A DNA stretch of 64,000 nucleotides, from assembly GCA_020746105.1 (NCBI GenBank), contig CM036617.1:148928578-148992577 (forward strand), written 5' to 3'. Origin of the DNA: Trogon surrucura (taxonomy: Eukaryota; Chordata; Aves; Trogoniformes; Trogonidae). The notes under the pieces were generated by a model. That model did not search any database. It saw nothing but the letters and a program-made list of their open reading frames with translations, and had not been told where the DNA came from. Each line of letters opens with the position of its first letter. Within the stretch, counting starts at the first letter, position 1. The translations under genes were made by a program, and so were the position numbers. Shown in pieces: positions 37,656 through 49,764 of this stretch.

Positions 37656-39768
37656 GTGTGACTATCCCCAGCATTGTATGAGTTTGCAAAAGGGAGGGAA
37701 AGCTCCCAGCAGCTTCTATGGCTGTTCACAAGGCCTAGTATGCCATGCCTCCGTGTACTCATACGAAAGGATAGAGATATTAAATACCTAAATGACATGA
37801 CAAAATGGTCTGTCATCACACCGTATTTCACCACAGTGAGAAATGAGTCAGAATAATTTTTGCTATATACCCTTTGATTTATCAACAATTCAGATGTCTT
37901 TGCTTCATGCATATTAAATCCTACATTTTGACAACAACAGAAAAAAGAAATCCTCTGTGAGAAACAAGTTTGGACAATCTCCTTAAGTTGATATCAGAGC
38001 CTTCAAAAGTAAGCTTCGAGAGTGTAAACTGATCTCCAGATCATACAAATCATTACTGAAATCAAAAGGAACATCAGTTTTCTTGGTCATACTTGGTCAA
38101 GATTGGTGATACATCTACTTAGTAATATAAGTGTGACTTTAAATGGACCTAGATATTTCAGAGCAAGATTCACACCTTTTAGAGAGTAATAAGTAAATAG
38201 CTCATTTCCAGAGAAGCATTTCATTATCCAGATGTAAAAGCAGGGGCTCAAAATTCAAGTGTTTACATTCTTTTCAAGGTTATCTTCCTTATTTTTGTAA
38301 TGTTTTGGGACATTGTTAGCCAAAACATATCTTAGGTCTGCTCTAACTGTCAAGATTGTGGGCTTTACAACTCATAGCAATGATTTCCTTTGGCTCTGTA
38401 TGCACTATTCTTTGCAATTTTGAATTGCCAAAGCATTTAGGTACAGAGAGTGGTGGCAGAAAGATGGCATGTTTTTTACTGTCACAAGAGCGAACACTTA
38501 CTTCTTTCCTTAGAAGAATAAATGTATGCAGAAGATGAACTTAACTGTGATACAAACTCTGTTATGACTTTCAGTAATCACTTCAAGAAAAGAATCATTT
38601 TGGTAGCCATTTCAAGGAACAGCTTCAGAATTCACAGCACATCTATTGCAAAAATAGATGGATGTTTTTGTGTTTGTGTGAAGAAATCACACACAGAAAA
38701 AGAGATAAAAATAGGCCTAACACTTTATTGCCTGTTTGGTTTTCTTACGCATTTGGATGGTATTCTGCAGGACAGTTCAGCTAAAGGACCCCTTTTATAT
38801 GTTGACTTTAAACAGAGATTTAAGCTTTCAAACAACATCCTCAAAACTACACAATCTGTTGTTCAGATTAAAGTAGCTAAAGCCTCTACTGAGCTTGCAA
38901 AGGGAGATAAGAAATCAATCCTTGTATCAGGTTTTCTAAATAAGAGATTTCTCCCTCTGACTTTACTCCGGAGGCAATGCCATTTTCTCTTTCCATGTTT
39001 CATAGATCAGAGATGAAATTAAAGGCTGGGTATTTTTAGGTTTTGATTTCAAGTTTCTTAGTTGTAATAAAAATTTACATAAACATGTAATACAACATTT
39101 AAGATAGATGGTAAAAGTATTTTGCATACATACAGCATCTAAAGATTGTTATACTAGTAGGGACATTTCTTTGGCCCAACAGGGATAAGTTGCTAATAAA
39201 GGCTCATTACTGATAAAAATGCAGTTTCATTTTTTTTAGGTAGAATACTATCTAAATGTTCCTCCATGTAACAGCTATATTAAAATACATAACCTTCTAC
39301 TCGACACATAAAAATAAAATATCTTAAAACCTAAATAATTTAGTAGTTTTCATTTTTAAAGTTTTCATTAATCCCTTTAGCTAAATGCAGAAGACATCTT
39401 TTGTGAAAGCTTTGTTAGTTGGTCTTAATTATTACTTTTTTTTTTTGTGAGGGAAATGGCTAAAATGAGTTTAAATGCTTCCAAGCTGTTTTTGTTGCTC
39501 ATGTTCAGTACTCAAGCAGAACATGACAAGAGGCAAAAAGAGGAAAGAGCAGCAAATACAGCAAATGCAAATTTCTGTCCCCCAGCACCAATTGTCACTT
39601 GCAAGTTTCTCTCTTATCGACAGACTAGCAAATTGTGCGGCATCGCAGCACTTTTTTAGACCTGTTCCACTACTCACCCAACTGAAAGTAGCCTTTCTGA
39701 TCACAATTCAGAGCACCAGCAGTCTCATGATGACTTGTAGCCAAACTAGATTTTTTTCAGATAGGTGG

Positions 39769-39850
39769 CAAAAAAGAAAGGAAAAGAAAAAGGAAAGCTG
39801 AAGGAGATGAAAAAGCAAGGTAGAAGGAAAATAAGAATGAAGAAAGATGG
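39769..39850 (+). repeat. Purine-rich tract
   Basis: About 80 bases, nearly all A and G (aaaaaagaaaggaaaagaaa onward). It translates into Lys/Glu/Arg-rich false frames. Confidence 0.8.
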
Positions 39851-40601
39851 CAAAATCAAGACTGTCATCTTCCTGACTTCAAACCAGTCTCTGATCCTTA
39901 CACTAGGAGCCATCGCACACAGGCAAGCTGTACCACGCTCAAAGTGCAGCCATTATCTTGGATGGCTGGTTTTCTGGGGTTTGTATTTCAAACGTAGTAA
40001 TCCTAAAAGGAATCAAAAGATCACATCTGAAATGTTTTCAGAAATCAGCCAAAGCAGTTGGCAGTAACAAATGAATTCTCTTGGTCCCCCTTCTCTTGCC
40101 TGGTTTGGGGATGATGCCAAAGATCACACAGCAGCACACAGAGTGGGGATATGAGGAGGCAGAAGAGCCATATGGTCAAACTCACTTCCTTCAGTCCCAT
40201 TGATCCCTTCACTAGTCAGCATCCAAGAGATTCTGGCCATGGGGACCAGCTACCAGAGAGACAAGGGTCTGAGAATCAGCTACAGGAAAGGCCATCTGTC
40301 TGGAGCGGTACTGGGGAAACTCACATCCATGTAATGGGAAGAGGCCCAAGCACCAGCAGCCAAATTGAGTGTGGTTGTGAACCTTGGGGGCTCACATGTC
40401 TGGGTGTCAAGCATCTGGGGAGAGTGGGGAGATCTGGAGCCAGTTGCCACATAGACTGAGCACAATGATCAATATTTTGATACTATATATAAAAAAAAAA
40501 TTGTATATATATTCAACCAGCAGACCCTGATCCTGATCAGGCAGAGGGGAGGAACAGACTCAGGCTGTTGTGCTGTCCACTTTGTGGCAGTGTGGCATGT
40601 T

Positions 40602-40618
40602 TGTGTGTGTGTGTGTGT
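40602..40618 (+). repeat. TG dinucleotide repeat
   Basis: Short perfect (TG) run of about 8 units in a PIK3C2G intron. Confidence 0.9.
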
Positions 40619-41344
40619 TAATAAGGTACTATTTTCTGCCTCTATTGAATTGTTGATACTTCTGTCAGGAGTAGAGTGTCCATCTCTCTAACTGCTGAAC
40701 CTGCAGAGACAGAGCCACAGCAGCCTTGCATTCACAACACTACTGGATTCACCAATCTATAGCAAGGACAAACATTCAGATGTCTCGTTTTAATTACTGT
40801 TTCTTCTTTTCCTAGTATAGTGTTAAGAACATTTCCTGTCCATTCTCATATTCCCTTTGCTTTCAGTAGAATGAAGAGAAGGATCCTGACATCCATTTAT
40901 TTCAAAATCATGTTTGAAACTTGTAAGCCTGAAGCATCATCCTACAGGCATATTACCACGAAAAAGCTACCTAGTTTTCTCTCTTTTCCTTGACATATGA
41001 AAAAAAAAGGAAGAGATCTTCAGATATCATGGTAATAATGTCTTTGGACACCAATTATGTTGTTACAAGTTTTTAAATGAAAATCTATCATGATTGAGGA
41101 AGTTAAAAAGAATTCCTCTGATTAAGATACAACAGAAATTACAGTTTGACAGATTCCTTTAGATCAGAAAGTACTTAAAAATGGAATTCCTTCATTCAAA
41201 GCCCAAATATGCAATCCTTCACCCTGATGATTCATTTGGTAGACCAGTTTTGCCCATAAGAGAGAACCATAAACAACAAACTGGAAATAAACAGCACTAG
41301 TATATTCTTTCCTCCAAGAAGTTGTTATTGAACTTATCATATCC

Positions 41345-42630
41345 TTAACTCCCACCTGGTGACTTTCTGTGGTCTCTTCCCTTCATATTCCCACAGAATC
41401 CCAAACTGTTGTATTAGAGGTGTTATAGAGTCTACCTTTGCCTGGTGTTTGCAATGCCTATTTATGAACCTGTTATATATGAATTTGTGTATAGCCTTCA
41501 TGAATCTCCTGATGTTGTCTACCTCCACAGCTTTGTGACAGCAGATTCTATGATGATTCACCGCTGCCTGTCTTAGGAACTAGTTTCTTCCACCTATTGA
41601 CAATTGGTCTACTTGTTTCCCTAGTTCAAATACTGTGGGATTCGAAGATATGTTCACCTTGTTCATCACCATCATTATTTTATAAAATATAAAAATTAAG
41701 CATACATAAAAGCAGGTCTTCTAGTCTTCTCTCCAAATTAAAGAGTCCCAGCCTTTTTATCTTCTCCTGGTCAAAGAGCTGCTTAATCCTCTTAATCACT
41801 TTAGCTAGCCTTCTCTGTACATTTGCCACATCTACTGCATCCTTCCTGAGTTGTGGAGACAAGAACTGTGCAGCATACTCAAAATACAGCACATCAAGGT
41901 TTTAGACAGCAGCGAAATGGCACACGCTGGCTTCTTCTCTACACCCTTCCTGATGCTGGCCAATATTTTATTGGCACTTTTGGATGTTGTTGCACATTGT
42001 AATCATGACATCAGAGAAATATGAGCAGTAATGTCAAGATGTATTTCCTGCATTGCAACTGCCAGTTCTGAGTCTAGTGCCATGTAGAGATGCTTAGATA
42101 TTTTTTCTTTAAACATAACCCCTTAAATTTATCAACACTGCAGCTTATTTATCATGTCCTTGCCCAGTTTTGTAAGGTCCTTCCGGATCTCCCCTCCACA
42201 GCACAGTGTTTGGTATTCTGCCAGAGCTTAGTAGTATCTACAAACCTGGAGATTTTCCTGCCTACTTTCTTCTCTGTGTCATCCATGAAGATACCGAATA
42301 AAACTGATCCCAACCTTGAGCACTGAAAGGCCCTACTGCCGATTCTTCCATTTTGAAAAAAATCACTATTAAACATCCAGTCTTTGCCTTTAACCAGTTT
42401 TCCTCTAAACCCTTGGCAACTTCATGCCTTTACCAATCTGATGTGAAGCCTCAGCAAAGTTTTCTGAACATCCAAATGCTTTACATGTCCCCCAAATCCT
42501 CAATATCCATGCAACCACTGACGACATTCTGGTACAGTAACAAATTGGTGAGGCAGAGCTTCTATTCGTTGGCTCTGTCTTGACAAAATACTCCAAACCT
42601 AGCATTCCCCAAATCACTTCTGGACCACGT
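41345..42630 (-). mobile_element. Ancient CR1/L3-like LINE remnant
   Basis: Heavily decayed non-LTR element in the orientation of the host gene. Minus-strand translation shows SVLFGIFMDD and FVDTTKLWQ (the RT core with a corrupted active site, FADDTKL in live copies) at about 42152-42310. FEYAAQFLSPQLRKD and RLGLFNLERR lie at 41740-41892. The part below 41660 (…aagctgtggaggtagacaacatcaggagattcatgaagg…) resembles the 3' UTR of old amniote CR1/L3 families. Many stops and indels are present. It is much older than the plus-strand CR1 copies. Confidence 0.75.
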
Positions 42631-43636
42631 TTTGCAGGTGGCAAGTTTACTGACACCTTTCTAGTGTACTAGCTATTTACAATAAAATATTGACCTCTCA
42701 TATTTTAAAATAAAATAAAAAAGAACAAAATCATAAATCACATGGTTAATAAAAATAATTTTACATTTCACTCTGCCATTTTAAAAGTTGAATTAAATAT
42801 CAAACACACCAGCAAGTTCGTCTCTTACCTTTTGTTAAAGAAATTGATTTTAAAAAAATCCCAACCAACCAACCTAGAAATCAGCATAGAAATGTCTTAA
42901 CAGATACATCACATCACACTGAGAGGGCTGAACTGGCTTTAAGTCATTTATTTACTGTACAATTAATCCACCTTTTGGCCTTTGCTGGAGGATTGATTCA
43001 CACAATTAACTGCGACTGGTATAATGGCTCTCTCTAAGCATCTGTGTTCCCAATTCCACTCTGATTATATTCCAACTTATTTTATATGGTACTTAATCCT
43101 AACTGATAGTATAACATACATACAGCTGAGAATACTAATCTGCATATACAGTCTGTTTTGTTTCACTTTGTCTTTATCTACCTTCTGTCAAAGCTAAACT
43201 TTCCATACTTGTTTCCTTCCTTATAACTTGACACAGATCATTTTAATGATCATATGCCATTTAACCACTATATTGTAAGTCTGAGTGTATTATTCTATTT
43301 TCATAGAACCCAATTTTCTTCCTAATACCGATATAGATACTGTATCACATTAAAATCTTGTGTTTTGAATCAAAAATTAGTTTCTGGCTTCGAAGTCATG
43401 GAAAGATATAGTAACAGAACAGTAAAGCCAATCCTTTTCTAAACTGATAAAATAGATTGCGACCTCCAGGGGCTTATTTAGGCTTTGCTGTGATCTATTC
43501 TCTCATTTAGAGGTTTTACTTCTGAAATCAATCAAGCTAGGCTCCTTCAGAGGAAAATTTTGGTTTTGAAGAATTGGATACATTTAACTGTGAAAGGTAG
43601 GATAAGTACAGCAGGGGCTGGCTGGGTACAACTTAC

Positions 43637-43767
43637 AGCAAGAGAGAACCTGTCTGTGAAAGTCTTGCAATGTGCTTCAGGCAGTCTTTTGTTGGCTCTT
43701 CAAGATCATCTCTTCTTTCCTCAGGTTCGGGCTTAATGAACTCCAAATTAGTTTCTGGAAAGTCAAC
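43637..43767 (-). CDS. PIK3C2G: PIK3C2G exon: C2-to-helical-domain linker
   Basis: 131-bp exon. The acceptor is a long T tract ending in aaatcaag and the donor is a perfect gtaagt. It encodes VDFPETNLEFIKPEPEE, then LEEPTKDCLKHIARLSQ, and ends in SLL plus two bases of another Leu. The pattern 'DFP...KP..E....LEEP.K.C.KHIARLSQ' is specific to the gamma isoform rather than alpha or beta, so this exon chooses among the three class II genes. An earlier GT within CAGACAGGTTCT could be mistaken for the donor, but gtaagt is the better site and it alone preserves the frame into the exon at 37.0 kb. Confidence 0.94.
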
Positions 43768-45426
43768 CTTGATTTAAAAAAAAAAAAAAAGAGAGAGAAA
43801 AAAATACAAAAAGACAGAAGTCATTTTAGCAATAAGTATTCTCAGATACGACTGTCAATAAATGTTTTCTTGGGTTGGTACAGGAAGTATACAAAATATG
43901 AAAGAAAAGGGGATAACTCTTTGAGAATGCCCAGGACAACTAGTGGGAGCTTTGCTATTGATTTTCCTGTGAGAGTTTCATTCACTGTATTTCAATTTTA
44001 TTAGAACTGCATTAATTCAAAGCTGAAGTAATTTTTGTCTTTTTTCCCCTCCTTTCCTGTTTTTTAATGAGATAGTTCTTAAATGGAAATCTTCCATTAG
44101 GGTAGGTTTTTTTTTGTGGTGATTTTTTTTTTTCCCTGAAAAAAATAGGGATATGTCTGACATTTAGCTTGCCAGTGTAAAAGATGGAAATCAGATTCTT
44201 GATTTTACCAATAAATGTTCAATTTCATATATATTATACAGCATATACCAAATTTTTACACTTATGTGCAGGTGTGAAATGTAGGATAATGTTTTTAAGA
44301 TGCAAGACAATAAAACATGCAATCAAAATTACAAAGTTTGAGGTGTTTGATAAACTGAGTAGAGGCTTAGCTGAAAACTCAAGTTGTTTTTCAAAACCCA
44401 GTTCAATTTGCACATCTCATTTTGGTTTATTAAGGTACACCATAATTTCTTATCTACCTATATATATATATGATATGCATCACTCCTACAATTTGTGTCT
44501 TGCTGGACACATCAGAAGAGCTATCTTTATGACAATTCCAGCATGTTCACAAATCTTGATACTGTCATATTCATAGAAATAACTGAAAATGAGATGAGGG
44601 GAATGAGAAAACCTCCTGTCCCGTTTCTTTCAGCAAAGATGATAAATTAATAGCCATTTGCTGTCTCACCTTTCCTTTATTATTAATAAAGGGAGCTATT
44701 TTAAGGCATCATCTTTGACTGAACTCCTCAGACTTTAAAAATCCCCATTTCCTTGTTTATTATAAACAGGCTATTTATCTGTGTTATCTGCTTTACATGT
44801 AATTTACTAATAACCATTCAGCTTTTGGGTACAGAAAACAATTGCGTTTGCCCTTGAGGTATCCGGTTGTTAATTTAACCTGGAAAGGTGACAAAATTAC
44901 CCTGCAGACCTAATGTATTTTCAATACGGGGAGCACCGTTCTGCTTGGAATGAGTGGGTTCTCAGCGTGTAGTCATTGAGAGAGAGCTATACTGATGCCT
45001 ATTGACAACTGCTTGTAGCCTTTTCCTTTACAAATCCTTCATGCTATTCAGTCTAATTGCAAGCTGTATGTCACATTTATAATGGCATGCCATTCAACAG
45101 TACTCGGAACAAAAGTTCAGATTCGAAAAGGCATCTCTAAGTCAGGTGCCAAGGCATTAATTTGTGTCAAAAGTATTTTTGGAACTAAAATTGTAACAAC
45201 AAAAATTACCCTAGAAAAGCCTCTAGCCCTCAGAGGTGGTATATGATACGGAAAGTATCACACTTAGTTGCTACTGTGCAGAATTATAGATTTCCACTCT
45301 CTTTGAGAGGCTATAATGGAAATAGGATATTTTAATTTATGTGACCATGTTGAGCTGTGGGAAGACCCTTTTTTCCTTGCATTTCATTAGAAAACCACCC
45401 TTTCTTTTGTTTTCTCACATTCTTAC
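43768..45426 (-). other. PIK3C2G: PIK3C2G intron
   Basis: Intron of 1.7 kb. Only T-rich stretches around 44100 and a short TA run near 44460 stand out. No repeat family is recognised. Confidence 0.8.
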
Positions 45427-45541
45427 CTGCAACGTTACTGAGGTTGGTGTTTCAGTACTGCAGATGCCTGGGGTAATCATTGTTGGTGTGAGTGTGCTGT
45501 ACAACACCATGCTAAGCAGCACAGCTCCGTGAATGAGCCGC
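45427..45541 (-). CDS. PIK3C2G: PIK3C2G exon: end of C2 domain
   Basis: 115-bp exon with acceptor tattgcag and donor gtaaga, containing one completing base and 38 codons, and ending in phase 0. It encodes RLIHGAVLLSMVLYST, then a Pro/Thr-rich loop with MITPGIC, and ends with SVTLQ. The final strand of the C2 domain in class II enzymes ends 'VTLQ' followed by 'DFP', and exactly that continues at the start of the exon at 43.7 kb. The loop is less conserved than the strands, as expected for a surface segment. No frame break is seen. Confidence 0.94.
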
Positions 45542-45794
45542 CTGCAATACACACAGGCAGAAATACTGCATGAGTACTGGAGACAAGTGAACAGGGTTTA
45601 TTGAAATTACTTCAAAGAACATGGAACTGGATGGCTTAAGAGTCAAGCAAAAGGAGAACAAGCCTTTTATCTTTATGTGGCCAGTGCAAATCTAGCCTAG
45701 ATCTGCAGAGGTTGCATACCAATGGCCTCACTGCTACAGTGGTATCTGTGTAGTTGCAGGGATCATGACACAAATGCTTCCAAGACATTCTAGG

Positions 45795-45930
45795 TCAGCT
45801 CTGTGATTTACCTCTGACTTCTTGTGTGACAGGGGGTGCCATTTAAGCTAAGTGTAAAGTAAGGATAATACCACATTTCTATCTCAAAATTTGAGGACAA
45901 ATATCTTAGAGATTGTGAAGTGTCACCACA
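45795..45930 (+). mobile_element. MIR-like SINE remnant
   Basis: 'tgacttcttgtgtgacaggggg...tgtaaagtaaggataatacc...tatctcaaaatttgaggacaaat' follows the order of the MIR 3' half, including 'tgtaaaatggggataatacc' and 'ctcatagggttgtgaggattaaat'. It is an old, diverged copy. Confidence 0.45.
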
Positions 45931-48069
45931 CTGTATAAGGTGGAGGGCAATGTACATTTATTCCACAAAACCAAGAATCTCACAGCAACCTGCTGCAACT
46001 GTGAGGGATCCCTGCTGGTTTTATGTGTATATGGCAGAGAGAGGGAGTATGATATCAGTCTCCAAATAGCTGAAAGGAGTTTGAGTATGATAGTTTGTAC
46101 CAGACGTGCTGCAGATGAAAGATTACGGTCTGAAGTACCAGTCTAAGCACTATATGTACAAGAAAGTCTTATCAGAAGCAAGCATGCATGTAGTCTGCAG
46201 ATAAGAAAACCAGTGTGATTTGGCAAGTCAACACAATTCAATCTAGAGAATTTGAATAAAATCAGAAAGCTCAGATGTAAATTCTGATCATGACTAATCA
46301 ACTTGAAATAAGAATGTATAACCTGAATAAAGGAAGATGCAGTACATTGAACTTACCTTTTCATTTGTCCATATCTCAATGGCTAGTGAGGTCAGAGATT
46401 TGATTTTGCTCAACATCTCTTATTTTACTGTCAAATAATCTTTATTATGATCATTCCTACTCAGTCAAAACAACTGAGAGAATGAGTCAGATTCTCTTCT
46501 GCCCATTGCAACACAAACAGCCAGCCAGGCAGATGAGTTTTGAGCGCACAGCTTTTACATGAGATGAGGATGTTAGAGGTACAAGAGAACCCAGATGGAC
46601 TATTTAGGTTTTCAAGACTGCTGTAAGAAAGTACCTTTTGAATGGCAAACTGAAATAAGTTGCTGCCAAGTCATCTCAAGACGAAAGAAGAAACTCCCAC
46701 AAAGTCATTTTTATAGTCAACATTCAGAGTAAACCCAATTCGGGGCTGATTTCTCTTTTTTTGCTTCTCAAGCTACTTATGTTGCTAGTGCAAACACTTT
46801 ATTTTATTGTGAGAACACAGTTCAGGAGGATTAAAGACAAAACTAATTTTTTTTGCAGCTGTATGTGGATTTGCAGGGGAATGGTGGAAGAAAAAGGAGC
46901 TGTGATGTAAACAAGATAGAACTCAGGGGGAAGCAGCTGTGTGATTTGAAGGCTTTCACATTTAGGTCACTGATGTGAATGTGGAGGTGATCAATGATGA
47001 TTCAAAATTGTTTTTCTGTGATATGTATTCGGATGACCTTTAATAAATGAATTGCATCTCTTCAACCATTCCTTTGTTGACAGGGGCTTACATCATAATT
47101 TGAATTAATTGGCACTTCTGTTAGAGGGGAGAGGAGTAGCTGAGAACTGAATGAACACAAAGACTAAATTACCCTTTTGAGCTCTCATTACTGCTAATCA
47201 CTTTCATATTGTACTCTAAAACTATAGGGGCCTTTAAAAAAGAATCCATACAGTGGATTTATTTATTTTTTCCTATACAGACAGAAGTAGCACAGACCTC
47301 AGAGGCACTGTAGATGTGCCTGTTTAATGGAGACATTTCCTGAGCTGATTATTTCAACTCACTTGCACCCCGTACAAATGTGGCTGAAGACTGCCTAGGA
47401 AGATAAGGAGGAGGGAGCAGGTAAGATAAGGAGAAGCAGGTAGACTTCTCAGAGTCCTCAACTGGAGAAAGAGCAAGTAAAGTAATATATCTTTGCTGGA
47501 CTAAGAAGACTTCATATGTTAAAGCAGATGACAGGACTGTGAGTAAAACCAAAGACATTAAACCACTTTGATAGCATGGAGATGACAAGTCCTAAGAAAA
47601 AATGATTTTTTTTCAGAACTAGACACGTATTTGTGCCTTATATAGAGAGTAGCCTAATTTACACAGTTACAAATGAGTGAGCAACTTATGTATCTTCCAT
47701 CAGTAAGTCACTCTTTGGACCACAGCTGGTCTGTAAACACAGGAGGCATTTTTAAAACAGATGTGAAGAGGCATCAACAACTGCGACATGCGGCACATGT
47801 TTTTGAGGCACTGCTTTCCCTTGCAGTCTGTAGGCACTGTGCAGCTAACATTCTTTCAGGGCCAAGTCTGCTTTTGGACACAGATGGAACAACAAAAGGG
47901 GCCATGTAGATGAATGAAACAGTAAAAAAAGATGTATCATTATTTTTAGAAAAAAGGAAAGGAAGCAGGAGAGTGTGTAGGATCCATTTGCAAAAGGAAG
48001 GCACTGGCATCACATGCATGATAACTATAACCTTTACTGCAGGGACAGATTCCTCTCCATACTACTCGA

Positions 48070-48150
48070 TTCTGCTGATGAGCTCAGGCAGGTCACTCCC
48101 CATTCTACCCACCAGATTTCCCATCTGTAAGGTGAGGGTAGCGATACTGA
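48070..48150 (+). mobile_element. MIR-like SINE remnant
   Basis: 'caggcaggtcactccccattctacccaccagatttcccatctgtaaggtgagggtagcgatactga' matches the MIR block 'gggcaagtcactt...cctcagtttcctcatctgtaaaatggggataata'. It is the best of the three MIR-like pieces here but still short. Confidence 0.5.
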
Positions 48151-48888
48151 CTTTTGTAAAAACCGCATGATGATCACAGCTATCAACAATGGCTTCCAAG
48201 TAGCAACCTCAGCATCAAGCTCTGTGCCTACCGCCCATGTTTTATTTACATGCTAACGCAAAATCAAGGCAGATGGAACCCCCTGAAATTACACAGATTC
48301 CCAGCTCTTGTTTATTACCAGAGCTAAAACAAACTTCCCATCTTATCGCAGCAGGGCACTGCTATTTAAGGACAGTTCAAGTTACCCTAACCTAAGAAAA
48401 CCAACTTTGTGTCGCGAAGTCACATGGGAGACTTCCCTCACTACACCCAGCAAGAGCACATTTCTGTTGCTTGCTCCACCTGATTTGGAGACATCAGTGC
48501 AATATGAATTGTGTTGCTAGAATCAGTGAAGTCAGGGCAATGGACACTGTGGGGACATTACAACTCCTAAATTGCCCCAAATGATGAATTTCTGATTTGT
48601 TAATTAGCTCTGGATCCCTAAACCATTCAGCCTAAGTGATAAACACATTTTTCTGATGTGAAGGCATGGAAAGCTGGCACACAGGATTGCAAACACTTTT
48701 TGAACTGCTTCTTACATCTGAAAAGACTTCTTGATGCAGACGCGCAACCAAAGGCTTTATTGGCATTGATATAAGGCCACTATCTGAAGACAGATACCTG
48801 ATAAGGTTGAGAAATGTGGATGTGGAGGTTCACCTACTGGACAAGTTGGCAGCTACAGCCTTACCATGTCCATTCCCAAATGTACATA

Positions 48889-48927
48889 ATCACAGAATCA
48901 CAGAATGTCAGGGATTGGAAGGGACCA
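48889..48927 (-). mobile_element. CR1 3' tail, inverted
   Basis: 39-bp minus-strand CR1 end, read on plus as aatcacagaatcacagaatg followed by tcagggattggaagggacc. This is the reverse complement of the usual ggtcccttccaa...cattctgtgattctgtgatt. It is the only clear young-type CR1 piece in the gene's sense orientation. Confidence 0.85.
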
Positions 48928-49736
48928 ATATTAGAGTTACTGCTGAAACTGGATGTAACAGAAAAATGAGGACAAAATATAGCATAAAAATAGTGTAATT
49001 ATCCCCAAACCTCAAACTACAAGCCTCAGAAATAGAGATGAGGTTAAATTTAAAGGAAATCCAAAGCTGTTAAACTATAAAAACCCCATATTTTTTGGCC
49101 CAAGCAGTCTTAATTCTGCATGGGAATGATACTGCAAAATGACTATTACAATTACGAATATTACAGATTTCTAGAATTTCAAATTAGATATATAATTTTC
49201 AACTGCAAAGTAATGCTAAATCTCCTACAAACATTTATAAGGACCATGTCTTCTGTTTCCACAATTTCTAGTTTAAATAACTTCCATATATTTGAAGGTG
49301 CTGAATACAGCAAATACAAAATTATCAGATTATTTCATACTTTTAAAAAAATTTGCAGATATGCTCCTGAGTCTTTCCTAACTTTTGCCCCAAAACATAA
49401 AGAAAAAATAACTTTGCAAGCAATAATTTCAAGGTAAACAACTACTTTTAAGCAAAGATTGGAGAATATTTGTAGGAAGTTAGTTTTGTAAAGAGTAAGA
49501 ATATTTGTATGGAAACATACAAAATTGATCAGCAGTAATACCAACACGCATTTGATATAGTGGCTGCCCTGTATATCCTTAAGCTAGTCATGTCATAAAT
49601 TAACAGCTGTCAGAATAGAAAGAGATAATACTAGAATTCAGGAAATAATGTAAATTAAGCAAATTTACTAAACGTGTTCACTGACAAGTCTTTAACAATA
49701 ACAAAATGCAACCAAAGGAAAAAAAAACAACCAATG

Positions 49737-49764
49737 CCCCCCCCCCCCCCCCCCCCCCCCCCCC
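49737..49764 (+). repeat. Poly-C run, 28 bases
   Basis: Uninterrupted run of 28 C in an otherwise AT-rich intron. The minus (transcribed-sense) strand therefore has 28 G, which could form G-quadruplexes in the pre-mRNA or DNA. Length may be inaccurate, since homopolymers of this size are hard to sequence. Confidence 0.95.

Larger units (their letters stand above)
37074..43636 (-). other. PIK3C2G: PIK3C2G intron with an ancient CR1
   Basis: Intron of 6.6 kb. It holds a very old CR1/L3-like element at about 41.3-42.6 kb in gene orientation, a short TG run at 40.6 kb and a purine-rich tract at 39.8 kb. A 164-codon open frame on the opposite strand at 38.5-39.0 kb has no recognisable content. 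Confidence 0.8.
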
